NCBI GenBank assembly: GCA_964617385.1
Contig: CAZTYX010000092.1
Coordinates: 1-6,201 of the forward strand
Source of the DNA: JADHMP01 sp964617385
GTDB lineage: Bacteria > Bacteroidota > Bacteroidia > Flavobacteriales > Flavobacteriaceae
DNA: 6,201 nt
Direction: 5' to 3'
The notes below the pieces were generated by a model, which did no database searches, had not been told where the DNA came from, and saw nothing but the letters and a program-made list of their open reading frames with translations. Each line of letters opens with the position of its first letter. The stretch's first letter is position 1. The translations under genes were made by a program, and so were the position numbers. Positions 1 through 5,343 of the stretch are shown piece by piece.

Positions 1-2
1 AG

Positions 3-62
3 TCTGAAATCGAGGCAACCACTTCCGAACGCAAGGGTGTGGTGGCTGCATTGTCAAAATAA
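3..62 (+). CDS. C-terminal end of an unidentified protein (partial, enters from the left edge)
   Basis: The third forward frame is open from the left edge to a TAA at 60-62. It encodes SEIEATTSERKGVVAALSK, which has the ordinary soluble-protein composition expected of a C-terminus. Frame 1 gives a Trp/Pro-rich peptide and frame 2 stops at once. The reverse strand is also open but reads as a less protein-like peptide rich in Pro and Trp. If real, the gene converges on the downstream ornithine aminotransferase gene, with 20 bases between the two stop codons. Nineteen residues are too few to name a family, and the gene could be spurious. Confidence 0.4.
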   Translation, partial: SEIEATTSERKGVVAALSK

Positions 63-70
63 ACCTCCAT

Positions 71-90
71 AAAAAAACCTATTTAGGGTT
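71..90 (-). terminator. Possible weak intrinsic terminator of rocD
   Basis: On the minus strand the rocD stop codon lies in the loop of a short hairpin. AACC (90-87) pairs with GGTT (79-76) around a 7-base loop, and the stem runs into seven T residues (77-71). Stem followed by T-run is the intrinsic-terminator layout and the position is right. However, the stem is only four perfect base pairs (a few more with a bulge), so its strength is doubtful. Confidence 0.3.
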
Positions 91-1360
91 CAAACTCCTG
101 AAGGGTTTTAACAATTATAGCAATACAATCTTCTAGTTGTTCAGTAGTCATCACTAAGGGAGGTGCAAAACGAATGATGTTTCCATGGGTGGGCTTGGCT
201 AAAAGGCCATGATCACGCAGACGCAAACAAATGTTCCATGCCGTATCTCCAGTTTCACTATCATTAATTACGATGGCATTGAGCAACCCTTTTCCTCTTA
301 CTTTTAAAACCGTTTTACTGGTAGCAATATAGTCTTGCATTGCAGCTCTAAAACGTTTCCCAAGACGTCTGGCGTTTTGGGTTAGTTTTTCTTCACGTAT
401 AACTTCTAAAGCGGTCATGGCAATACTACAAGCCATTGGATTTCCACCAAATGTGCTGCCGTGCTGCCCAGGCTGAAGTACATCCATTATGTCACTTCGG
501 GTTAAAACCGCAGAAATGGGATAGGCACCCCCACTTAGGGCTTTACCCAAAATGAGAATATCGGGTTGAATATATGTATCTGTTTGCTTTTGGCAATGGC
601 CTTCACAACTGCAATGCCCACAAACGGCTAATAATGATCCCGTTCTGCCGATGCCGGTTTGAATTTCGTCAACCACAAAAAGCACATTGTACTGTGTGCA
701 CAACGCCCGTGCTTTTTTGATAAAGTCCTCATCTGGAGTATAAACACCTGCCTCACCCTGAATGGGTTCAACTAAAAATCCAGCAATATTGGGACGCTCT
801 TGAAACACTTTTTCTAAGGCATCTATATTGTTATAGGGAATGGAAATAAAGCCAGGAGAAGCTGGCCCAAAATGATTGCGCGCCTGTGGATCTGATGAAA
901 AAGAGACAATGGTTGATGTGCGCCCGTGAAAATTTTGTTGACACACCACAAGCTCTGCTTGATTGTCTGGAATACCTTTAATTGTATAGCCCCATTTACG
1001 AGTAATCTTTATGGCCGCCTCAACAGCCTCTGCACCCGTATTGGAGGGCAGCAAACGCTCAAAACCAAAATAGGCAGTGGCAAATTGCATGTATTGCCCT
1101 AATTTGTTATTGTGAAACGCACGAGAAGTGAGCGTAAGTTGCGCCGCTTGTTGTTGCACAGCATCCACAATTTTCGGATGGCAGTGCCCTTGGTTCACAG
1201 CAGAATACGCCGATAAAAAATCATAATACCGTTTACCATTTACATCCCAAAGAAAAACGCCCTCACCTTTTTCTAAAACCACAGGTAAAGGGTGATAATC
1301 ATGTGCACCAAATTCTTTTTCTAAGGCAATATATGATTGTTGATCTGTGATGGTTTCCAT
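83..1360 (-). CDS. rocD: Ornithine--oxo-acid transaminase (ornithine aminotransferase), PLP-dependent
   Basis: This enzyme transfers the delta-amino group of L-ornithine to 2-oxoglutarate. The products are glutamate-5-semialdehyde (which cyclises to pyrroline-5-carboxylate) and glutamate, linking arginine/ornithine breakdown to proline and glutamate; it acts in the cytosol. It is a class III aminotransferase. Numbering from the GTG at 1366, and aligned from memory with human OAT, all key residues are present: Tyr24 and Tyr54 (human Y55, Y85; substrate specificity), Arg149 (R180), Glu205 (E235), Asp233 in VVDEIQTG (pyridine N), Lys275 in LILGK (PLP Schiff base, K292) and Arg399 in IIRFAPPL (R413). 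It differs from human OAT by an insert of about 13 residues at 249-261 containing CGHCSCEGHC. An in-frame GTG lies six bases upstream of the ATG at 1360. The ATG is preferred, giving 425 residues; no Shine-Dalgarno helps decide. It is transcribed divergently from rlmD and appears monocistronic. Confidence 0.95.
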   Translation of the reverse strand: METITDQQSYIALEKEFGAHDYHPLPVVLEKGEGVFLWDVNGKRYYDFLSAYSAVNQGHCHPKIVDAVQQQAAQLTLTSRAFHNNKLGQYMQFATAYFGFERLLPSNTGAEAVEAAIKITRKWGYTIKGIPDNQAELVVCQQNFHGRTSTIVSFSSDPQARNHFGPASPGFISIPYNNIDALEKVFQERPNIAGFLVEPIQGEAGVYTPDEDFIKKARALCTQYNVLFVVDEIQTGIGRTGSLLAVCGHCSCEGHCQKQTDTYIQPDILILGKALSGGAYPISAVLTRSDIMDVLQPGQHGSTFGGNPMACSIAMTALEVIREEKLTQNARRLGKRFRAAMQDYIATSKTVLKVRGKGLLNAIVINDSETGDTAWNICLRLRDHGLLAKPTHGNIIRFAPPLVMTTEQLEDCIAIIVKTLQEFEP

Positions 1361-1391
1361 AAGCACTTGATATTTAGGAGCAAAAACAGCT

Positions 1392-1399
1392 CAAAAATA
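1392..1399 (-). promoter_or_regulatory. Bacteroidota -7 promoter element for rocD
   Basis: On the minus strand this reads TATTTTTG, a full match to the Bacteroidota primary-sigma -7 consensus TAnnTTTG. It lies 31 bases upstream of the rocD ATG and so predicts a leader of about 25 nt. At the expected -33 position (about 18-19 nt further upstream) only CTTT is seen rather than TTTG, so the upstream box is weak. The predicted leader contains a small GAGC/GCTC inverted repeat (1378-1392) with a 7-base loop. Confidence 0.45.
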
Positions 1400-1454
1400 A
1401 CAATTCACTTTGTATTTAAAGAGGATGTAGTGATAAATTATTTGATTATAGAAT

Positions 1455-1462
1455 TACATTTG
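1455..1462 (+). promoter_or_regulatory. Bacteroidota -7 promoter element for the rlmD operon
   Basis: The sequence TACATTTG matches TAnnTTTG exactly and continues as TTTGCA, a common extension in this phylum. The final G is only seven bases before the rlmD ATG at 1470. Transcription would therefore start at or within a few bases of the start codon, giving a leaderless or near-leaderless mRNA. No good TTTG -33 box is visible at the usual spacing: TTTG at 1441-1444 is too close and TTTG at 1409-1412 is too far. Confidence 0.5.
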
Positions 1463-1469
1463 CAATCGT

Positions 1470-2873
1470 ATGGGAAAAAACATCAAACGACTGGTCAGCG
1501 GATTGGAAGTGGTTGATATCAACGCCAAAGGCATGGGCGTTGCAAAAGACGCTTCTGGTGCTGTTTATTTTATTAAAAACACCATTCCTGGCGATTTGGT
1601 GGATGTGCAGGTTTACAAAAAAAGGAGAGGATATTTTGAAGCAGAGCCCACACAATTCCAACAAAAATCGATTCATAGAACAAGTCCTCCTTGCCAACAT
1701 TTTGGACTTTGTGGTGGGTGTAAATGGCAACACTTAGACTACCAACAGCAACTTTTTTATAAAGAAAAAGGAGTCTTGCAAAACCTTTCCAAAATTGGAA
1801 AAGTGACCCCTGAAAAAACCTACCCCATTGTAGCAGCACCCGATTCATATTGGTATCGCAATAAATTAGAATTCTCATTTTCTAATAACCGTTGGCTCAC
1901 TCCCGAAGAAATAGAAAGTGACCAAGAACACCAACGCATGGGCTTAGGGTTTCACAAACCCGGCCGATGGGATAAAATCGTTTCGATTGATCGTTGCCAC
2001 CTCCAACCCGACCCATCCAACGCCATCCGAAATGGCCTTCTTCAATTTGCTGTGGAAGAAAACATTCCTTTTTTTGATGTGCATAAACAAGAAGGTTTTT
2101 TAAGAACGTTAATGATTCGAAATACTTTGGAAGGAGCATTTATGGTTTTAATTCAATTTTTTGAAGAAAATTCCTCCCTACAACAAAAGGTGCTCACCTA
2201 TTTAAAAAATACGTTTCCTGAAATCACATCCCTACTTTATTGCATTAACCAAAAACCCAATGATTCTATTTACGATCAAGACCTCATTTTGTTTTCTGGA
2301 AAAGATCATTTAATTGCACAAATGGAAGCGCTGCAATTTAAAATTACAGCCAAATCATTTTATCAAACCAATCCAAAACAGGCCTATGTATTATATCAAT
2401 TGGTGCGGGAATGGGCAGACTTAAAAGGAAACGAAATTGTTTATGACCTTTACACCGGAACAGGTACAATTGCCCTCTTTTTAGCAAAAAATTGTAAAAA
2501 AGTGGTGGGCATAGAGTCTGTTCCAGAAGCTGTGCAAGATGCCCACTTTAATGCGCAAATGAATCAAATAGAAAATGCCTTTTTTGAAGCAGGCGATATG
2601 AAAGAGCTCTTTAATGAAGCTTTTATTAACCGTCACGGCAAACCCGACGTGGTGGTGGCAGACCCACCAAGAGACGGCATGCATCCAAAAGTGGTTCAGC
2701 AATTATTGCAACTTAACGCCCCAAAAGTGGTTTATGTCAGTTGCAACAGTGCTACTCAAGCACGAGATTTAGCCCTTCTAAGCTCACAATACAACCTTGA
2801 TCGAAGCCGTGCCGTTGATCTATTTCCGCAAACAGGGCATGTAGAAAATGTTGTACTTTTAAGCCGAAAATAA
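1470..2873 (+). CDS. rlmD: 23S rRNA (uracil-5-)-methyltransferase RlmD/RumA, TRAM and Fe-S domains
   Basis: This is an S-adenosylmethionine-dependent enzyme that makes 5-methyluridine in 23S rRNA; the E. coli family member modifies U1939. The target base here is inferred from the family. Domains in order: an N-terminal TRAM RNA-binding domain (about 1-62); a [4Fe-4S] site with Cys75, Cys81, Cys84 (C-x5-C-x2-C) and Cys176 in DRCHLQ; a central domain; then the Rossmann methyltransferase from about 295. The latter shows SFYQTNPKQA (296-305), SAM motif DLYTGTGTIA (326-335), DPPRDGMHP (398-406), nucleophile Cys425 in VSCNSATQARD, and GHVENV with Glu459 as the likely general base. The 467-residue length is normal for the family. 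The start is fixed: an in-frame TAG (1449-1451) lies seven codons upstream with no ATG/GTG/TTG between. It heads a tight cluster, with the lipoprotein ATG six bases after its stop. Confidence 0.95.
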   Translation: MGKNIKRLVSGLEVVDINAKGMGVAKDASGAVYFIKNTIPGDLVDVQVYKKRRGYFEAEPTQFQQKSIHRTSPPCQHFGLCGGCKWQHLDYQQQLFYKEKGVLQNLSKIGKVTPEKTYPIVAAPDSYWYRNKLEFSFSNNRWLTPEEIESDQEHQRMGLGFHKPGRWDKIVSIDRCHLQPDPSNAIRNGLLQFAVEENIPFFDVHKQEGFLRTLMIRNTLEGAFMVLIQFFEENSSLQQKVLTYLKNTFPEITSLLYCINQKPNDSIYDQDLILFSGKDHLIAQMEALQFKITAKSFYQTNPKQAYVLYQLVREWADLKGNEIVYDLYTGTGTIALFLAKNCKKVVGIESVPEAVQDAHFNAQMNQIENAFFEAGDMKELFNEAFINRHGKPDVVVADPPRDGMHPKVVQQLLQLNAPKVVYVSCNSATQARDLALLSSQYNLDRSRAVDLFPQTGHVENVVLLSRK

Positions 2874-2879
2874 ATTGTG

Positions 2880-3377
2880 ATGATCCAACGATCCATCTTC
2901 GTGCTGTTTTGCTGTGGCATCCTTTTCTCTTTAAATCGATGTGAAAAAGATGACATTTGTTTGGATGACAATTTAAATACACCCAACATCATCATCCTCT
3001 TTAAAGACATTGAAAATCCAGAATTACGCAAAACTCCAGACAAACTAACGATTCGAGCCATTGGCAACGAAAAGCCCTTGGGCAGCAATCTTGGCGATTC
3101 CATTGTATTGCCGCTTTTTATTCACAAAGAATATACTCAATTTGAATTTGTATTAAATACTGGTGATGAAACACTAGAAAATATCGATACCCTTCAAATC
3201 AATTATCAAAGAAAAGATCAATATTTAAATAGTGCTTGTGGGTATCGGAGCACTTTTATACTCAACAATCCACCGGCCTTTGTTTTGCAAAGTGGGAACG
3301 ATTGGATGAAAGGATTTACGATTAAAAAAGACAGCATCACCGATGAGACAACTGCCCATTTGGTTATTTTGCATTAA
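2880..3377 (+). CDS. Predicted surface-exposed lipoprotein, DUF6452-like, function unknown
   Basis: From the ATG at 2880 this is a 165-residue protein; a GTG three bases upstream is an alternative start. It has a lipoprotein signal peptide: Arg4, a hydrophobic stretch IFVLFCCGILFSL (6-18), and a candidate lipidated Cys21. The residue before the Cys is Arg (LNRC), unusual because small residues are preferred there. After the Cys comes EKDD, which fits the K-(D/E)2 lipoprotein export signal described for Bacteroidota surface lipoproteins, so exposure on the outside of the outer membrane is predicted. The mature part is polar and beta-rich and, besides the lipid anchor, has just two cysteines (27 and 120), a possible disulfide. 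I recall small lipoproteins of this kind (DUF6452) following rlmD in flavobacteria; that assignment is from memory. It overlaps the next gene by 35 bases and follows rlmD by six, so co-transcription is likely. Confidence 0.8.
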   Translation: MIQRSIFVLFCCGILFSLNRCEKDDICLDDNLNTPNIIILFKDIENPELRKTPDKLTIRAIGNEKPLGSNLGDSIVLPLFIHKEYTQFEFVLNTGDETLENIDTLQINYQRKDQYLNSACGYRSTFILNNPPAFVLQSGNDWMKGFTIKKDSITDETTAHLVILH

Positions 3378-4113
3378 TTTGATTTCCTTCCACGGCCTGG
3401 GGCAAACGCAAGCCAATAGTGAAGGTGAGAAGACTACAATAGTATCTAAAAAGTCTGTTGAACCCATTGCTATAGACACCACCTTTTCGTATACCAAAGC
3501 CCTCCGTTTTGGCATCGATCTATATCGACTCGTGCGCACCCGTGCAGATTCCGCTTTTTCAGGATGGGAAATTATGGCCGATTTTAGATTGAAAAAAGAT
3601 TTTTACGTTGCCTTTGAAATGGGTAATGAAAATCGAACCATCCAGCGTGAACAAATTAATTTTACAACAAACGGAAGTTATATCAAACTCGGATTTGATT
3701 ATAATTTATATGAAAATTGGCTGAATATGGACAACCTAGTGTATTTGGGTTTTCGTTATGCCACCAGTGCGCATTCTCAAGAGGTTAATCATTATTTGGT
3801 GTATAATCGAAATCATTATTGGCCCGATCAAGAAACCGATAAGGGAAACAGTACAGGACTTCGAGAGGGACTGTCGGCCAGTTGGGCCGAAGTGGTTGCC
3901 GGTATGAAGGTGGAAATAATCAAAAATATTTATATGGGCATTAGCGTGCGTTTAACACGTTTGTTAAGCGATCAAAAACCCGAAAATTTTGATAATCTAT
4001 ACATCCCTGGTTTCAATCGGAAAACAGATGAAAATGTTTTTGGTGCCAACTTCAATTACTCTCTTGCCTACAGATTTCCACTCTACAGGGTAACAAAAAA
4101 CGAAAAAAATTAA
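3343..4113 (+). CDS. DUF6048-family predicted outer-membrane beta-barrel protein
   Basis: This 256-residue exported protein has unknown function. Residues 1-20 form a signal peptide (Arg2, then LPIWLFCINLISFHGLG), with likely cleavage after Gly20 or Ala24. After a Thr/Ser/Lys-rich linker (25-50) come alternating amphipathic strands rich in Tyr/Phe: ALRFGIDLYRLV (53-64), WEIMADFRL (75-83), FYVAFEMG (87-94), SYIKLGFDYNLYENW (112-126), LVYLGFRYA (132-140), AEVVAGMKVEI (182-192), YMGISVRLTRL (197-207) and FNYSLAYRFPLYR (237-249). This suggests an eight- to ten-stranded barrel. The motif NLYIPGFNR (218-226) and GSYIKLGFDYN are what I recognise from DUF6048; this is memory, not a search. The start must be 3343, because no later ATG would retain the signal peptide. 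That start lies inside the lipoprotein gene. Its stop shares a TTAA with the converging methyltransferase gene. A role as partner of the lipoprotein is inferred only from gene order. Confidence 0.85.
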   Translation: MRQLPIWLFCINLISFHGLGQTQANSEGEKTTIVSKKSVEPIAIDTTFSYTKALRFGIDLYRLVRTRADSAFSGWEIMADFRLKKDFYVAFEMGNENRTIQREQINFTTNGSYIKLGFDYNLYENWLNMDNLVYLGFRYATSAHSQEVNHYLVYNRNHYWPDQETDKGNSTGLREGLSASWAEVVAGMKVEIIKNIYMGISVRLTRLLSDQKPENFDNLYIPGFNRKTDENVFGANFNYSLAYRFPLYRVTKNEKN

Positions 4114-4124
4114 GGTTTTTTGTT
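4092..4124. terminator. Possible bidirectional terminator: 10-bp inverted repeat across two convergent stop codons
   Basis: AACAAAAAAC (4092-4101) and GTTTTTTGTT (4115-4124) are perfect reverse complements separated by 13 bases. The two stop codons lie within that loop. On either strand the distal arm is itself a T-rich run, so the structure could end transcription from both sides. It is AT-rich, with only two G-C pairs, so the hairpin would be weak. No other terminator-like element lies between the two genes, which have no intergenic space. Confidence 0.45.
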
Positions 4125-5288
4125 TTCTAATTTATGAGTGCGTTTGGTACCTGAATAAATAGGGAAATAAAGCAAACGAGATTCTAATTTACCATTAAAA
4201 AGTTTAATTTTCCTGCTGGGCCGCAACCCTATGCATTTCATGGCTTCAAAATTGGATGAGATAAGCCAGGCATCTGCTTGGGTAAAAGACTGTTTAAAAG
4301 TATCTCCTATACTTTGATAGAGTGCATTAATATCACCATCCAGACGTTCGCCATAAGGGGGATTTGTTAATATATGTAGCCCTTCAACAGTGGATATTTT
4401 TCGCTGAAAAAAATCCATTTGTTCAAAAGACACCCATTCAGTCACTCCGGCATTCTCCGCATTTTGTATTGCTTTTTCAATGGCAGAAGGGGCTTTATCA
4501 GACCCTGTGATTTGAATGGTTGGAGAACAATGCTTGGCCCATTGAGCGTTTCGGATGGTTTCAAAAAGTGCTGCATCCCAATTGGACCATGTTTGGAAAC
4601 CAAATTTCTTGCGATGCCAATTAGCAGGAATTTGAGCCGCCATAAGCGCTGCTTCAATCACCAACGTGCCACTTCCACACATGGGGTCTAAAAAATCGGT
4701 TTGCCCCGTCCAACCCGATAGCGCAATCAATCCTGCAGCCAACACTTCATTGATAGGCGCTTTGTTGGTGGCAGTTCGATAGCCACGATGATGCAAAGAA
4801 GCACCCGAACTGTCTAATGAAAGGGTACATTCATCGCCTTGAATGTGCACACTGATTTTAAGATCAGGATGGTTTTTTGATACATCAGGACGTTTTCCAA
4901 ATTGTTTCTGAAAACGATCTACTAATCCGTCTTTAGCGCGTTGAAGAGCATATTGACTATGGGTGAAGGTGGTGCCAAAAACCACACTTTCTAGGGCAAA
5001 GGTTTGGTCTGCTTTTAAATAGTCTTCCCAAGAAAAATTATTAAAGAGCGCATAGAGGGCATCATAATCATTCACTTTTTGTTGGTGAATAGGTACCAAA
5101 ATTTTGAGCGCCGTTCGCAAACACAAGTTGGCTTTATAGAGAAAGCCCAAATCGCCCCAAAAGGTCACAATTCGATTGCCTTGGGTAACTTTTTGGGCTC
5201 CCAATGCGAGGAGTTCATCCGCCAGAAGGGGTTCAAAACCATAAAAGGTTTTGGCCATCATTTTAAAATTTCCTTCGCCTATGTGCAT
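4110..5288 (-). CDS. THUMP-domain class I SAM-dependent RNA methyltransferase (RlmL N-terminal-half type, predicted 23S rRNA guanine-N2)
   Basis: This is a predicted guanine-N2 methyltransferase; E. coli RlmL makes m2G2445 with its N-terminal half. Colinear similarity to that half, recalled from memory, runs through the protein. From the ATG at 5288 it has 392 residues: an N-terminal ferredoxin-like part with AKTFYGFEPLLADEL (12-26), a THUMP domain (about 45-160), LDSSGASLHHRGYR (158-171), SAM motif LDPMCGSGTLVIEAA (200-214), acidic SAM-binding Asp264 in GSDKA, and catalytic NPPYGERL (309-316). The C-terminal RlmK half (m7G2069 activity) of the E. coli fusion is absent, as expected outside the gammaproteobacteria. 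An upstream TTG at 5297 is the longest possible start, but it overlaps the -7 box. The ATG at 5288 keeps the NFKMMAKTF stretch that I recognise in related Bacteroidota proteins; ATGs at 5261 and 5258 are less likely. It is monocistronic here and divergent from the ZIP gene. Confidence 0.9.
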   Translation of the reverse strand: MHIGEGNFKMMAKTFYGFEPLLADELLALGAQKVTQGNRIVTFWGDLGFLYKANLCLRTALKILVPIHQQKVNDYDALYALFNNFSWEDYLKADQTFALESVVFGTTFTHSQYALQRAKDGLVDRFQKQFGKRPDVSKNHPDLKISVHIQGDECTLSLDSSGASLHHRGYRTATNKAPINEVLAAGLIALSGWTGQTDFLDPMCGSGTLVIEAALMAAQIPANWHRKKFGFQTWSNWDAALFETIRNAQWAKHCSPTIQITGSDKAPSAIEKAIQNAENAGVTEWVSFEQMDFFQRKISTVEGLHILTNPPYGERLDGDINALYQSIGDTFKQSFTQADAWLISSNFEAMKCIGLRPSRKIKLFNGKLESRLLYFPIYSGTKRTHKLENKKP

Positions 5289-5294
5289 CGGCCA

Positions 5295-5302
5295 CAAAAA
5301 TA
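5295..5302 (-). promoter_or_regulatory. Bacteroidota -7 promoter element for the THUMP methyltransferase gene
   Basis: The minus strand reads TATTTTTG, a full TAnnTTTG match. Its final G is six bases from the ATG at 5288. This copies the rlmD layout and again predicts a leaderless or near-leaderless transcript. It also argues against the TTG at 5297 as the start, since that codon would lie inside the promoter. No convincing -33 TTTG is seen about 19 nt upstream. Confidence 0.45.
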
Positions 5303-5319
5303 CTCTATTTTTAAACGTT

Positions 5320-5327
5320 AATTTTTG
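5320..5327 (+). promoter_or_regulatory. Possible degenerate -7 element for the ZIP transporter gene
   Basis: AATTTTTG differs from TAnnTTTG at one of the six fixed positions and lies 16 bases before the ATG at 5344. The 55-base spacer is so short that this promoter and the opposing methyltransferase promoter would be packed back to back. The same stretch carries two GTTAA copies ten bases apart (5317 and 5327). The call is weak. Confidence 0.25.
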
Positions 5328-5343
5328 TTAAACCATTCATTTT

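Noticed and set aside
1364..1366. GTG as the start of rocD
   Set aside because: It adds only two residues before an ATG, and no ribosome binding site favours it. It cannot be excluded.
1378..1392. GAGC/GCTC inverted repeat in the rocD leader as a riboswitch or attenuator
   Set aside because: A four-base stem is too small for a regulatory RNA; no conserved riboswitch elements surround it.
1446..1733. Minus-strand open frames antisense to rlmD (also 1573-1878, 1897-2139, 2481-2702 and 2752-3103)
   Set aside because: They lie wholly or mainly opposite rlmD and the lipoprotein gene, have no recognisable domains and an odd Cys/His/Phe-rich composition, and rlmD is clearly the real gene by its motifs.
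1513..1737. Alternative + strand open frame within the start of rlmD
   Set aside because: It overlaps the TRAM and Fe-S region of rlmD in another frame, has no promoter or family features, and is an out-of-frame shadow.
3225..3539. Minus-strand open frame across the lipoprotein/barrel junction
   Set aside because: It is antisense to two genes with signal peptides and recognisable family motifs; the peptide is basic and featureless.
4419..4691. Open frames on both strands within the THUMP methyltransferase gene (also 4442-4657 and 5079-5321)
   Set aside because: The methyltransferase reading carries the SAM and NPPY motifs across this DNA. The alternatives have no domain features.
5295..5297. 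TTG as the start of the THUMP methyltransferase
   Set aside because: It falls within the TATTTTTG promoter box, and an ATG three codons downstream keeps the conserved N-terminus.
5317..5331. GTTAA direct repeats as a metal-regulator operator
   Set aside because: Five-base AT-rich repeats are expected by chance here, and they do not resemble a Zur or Fur palindrome.
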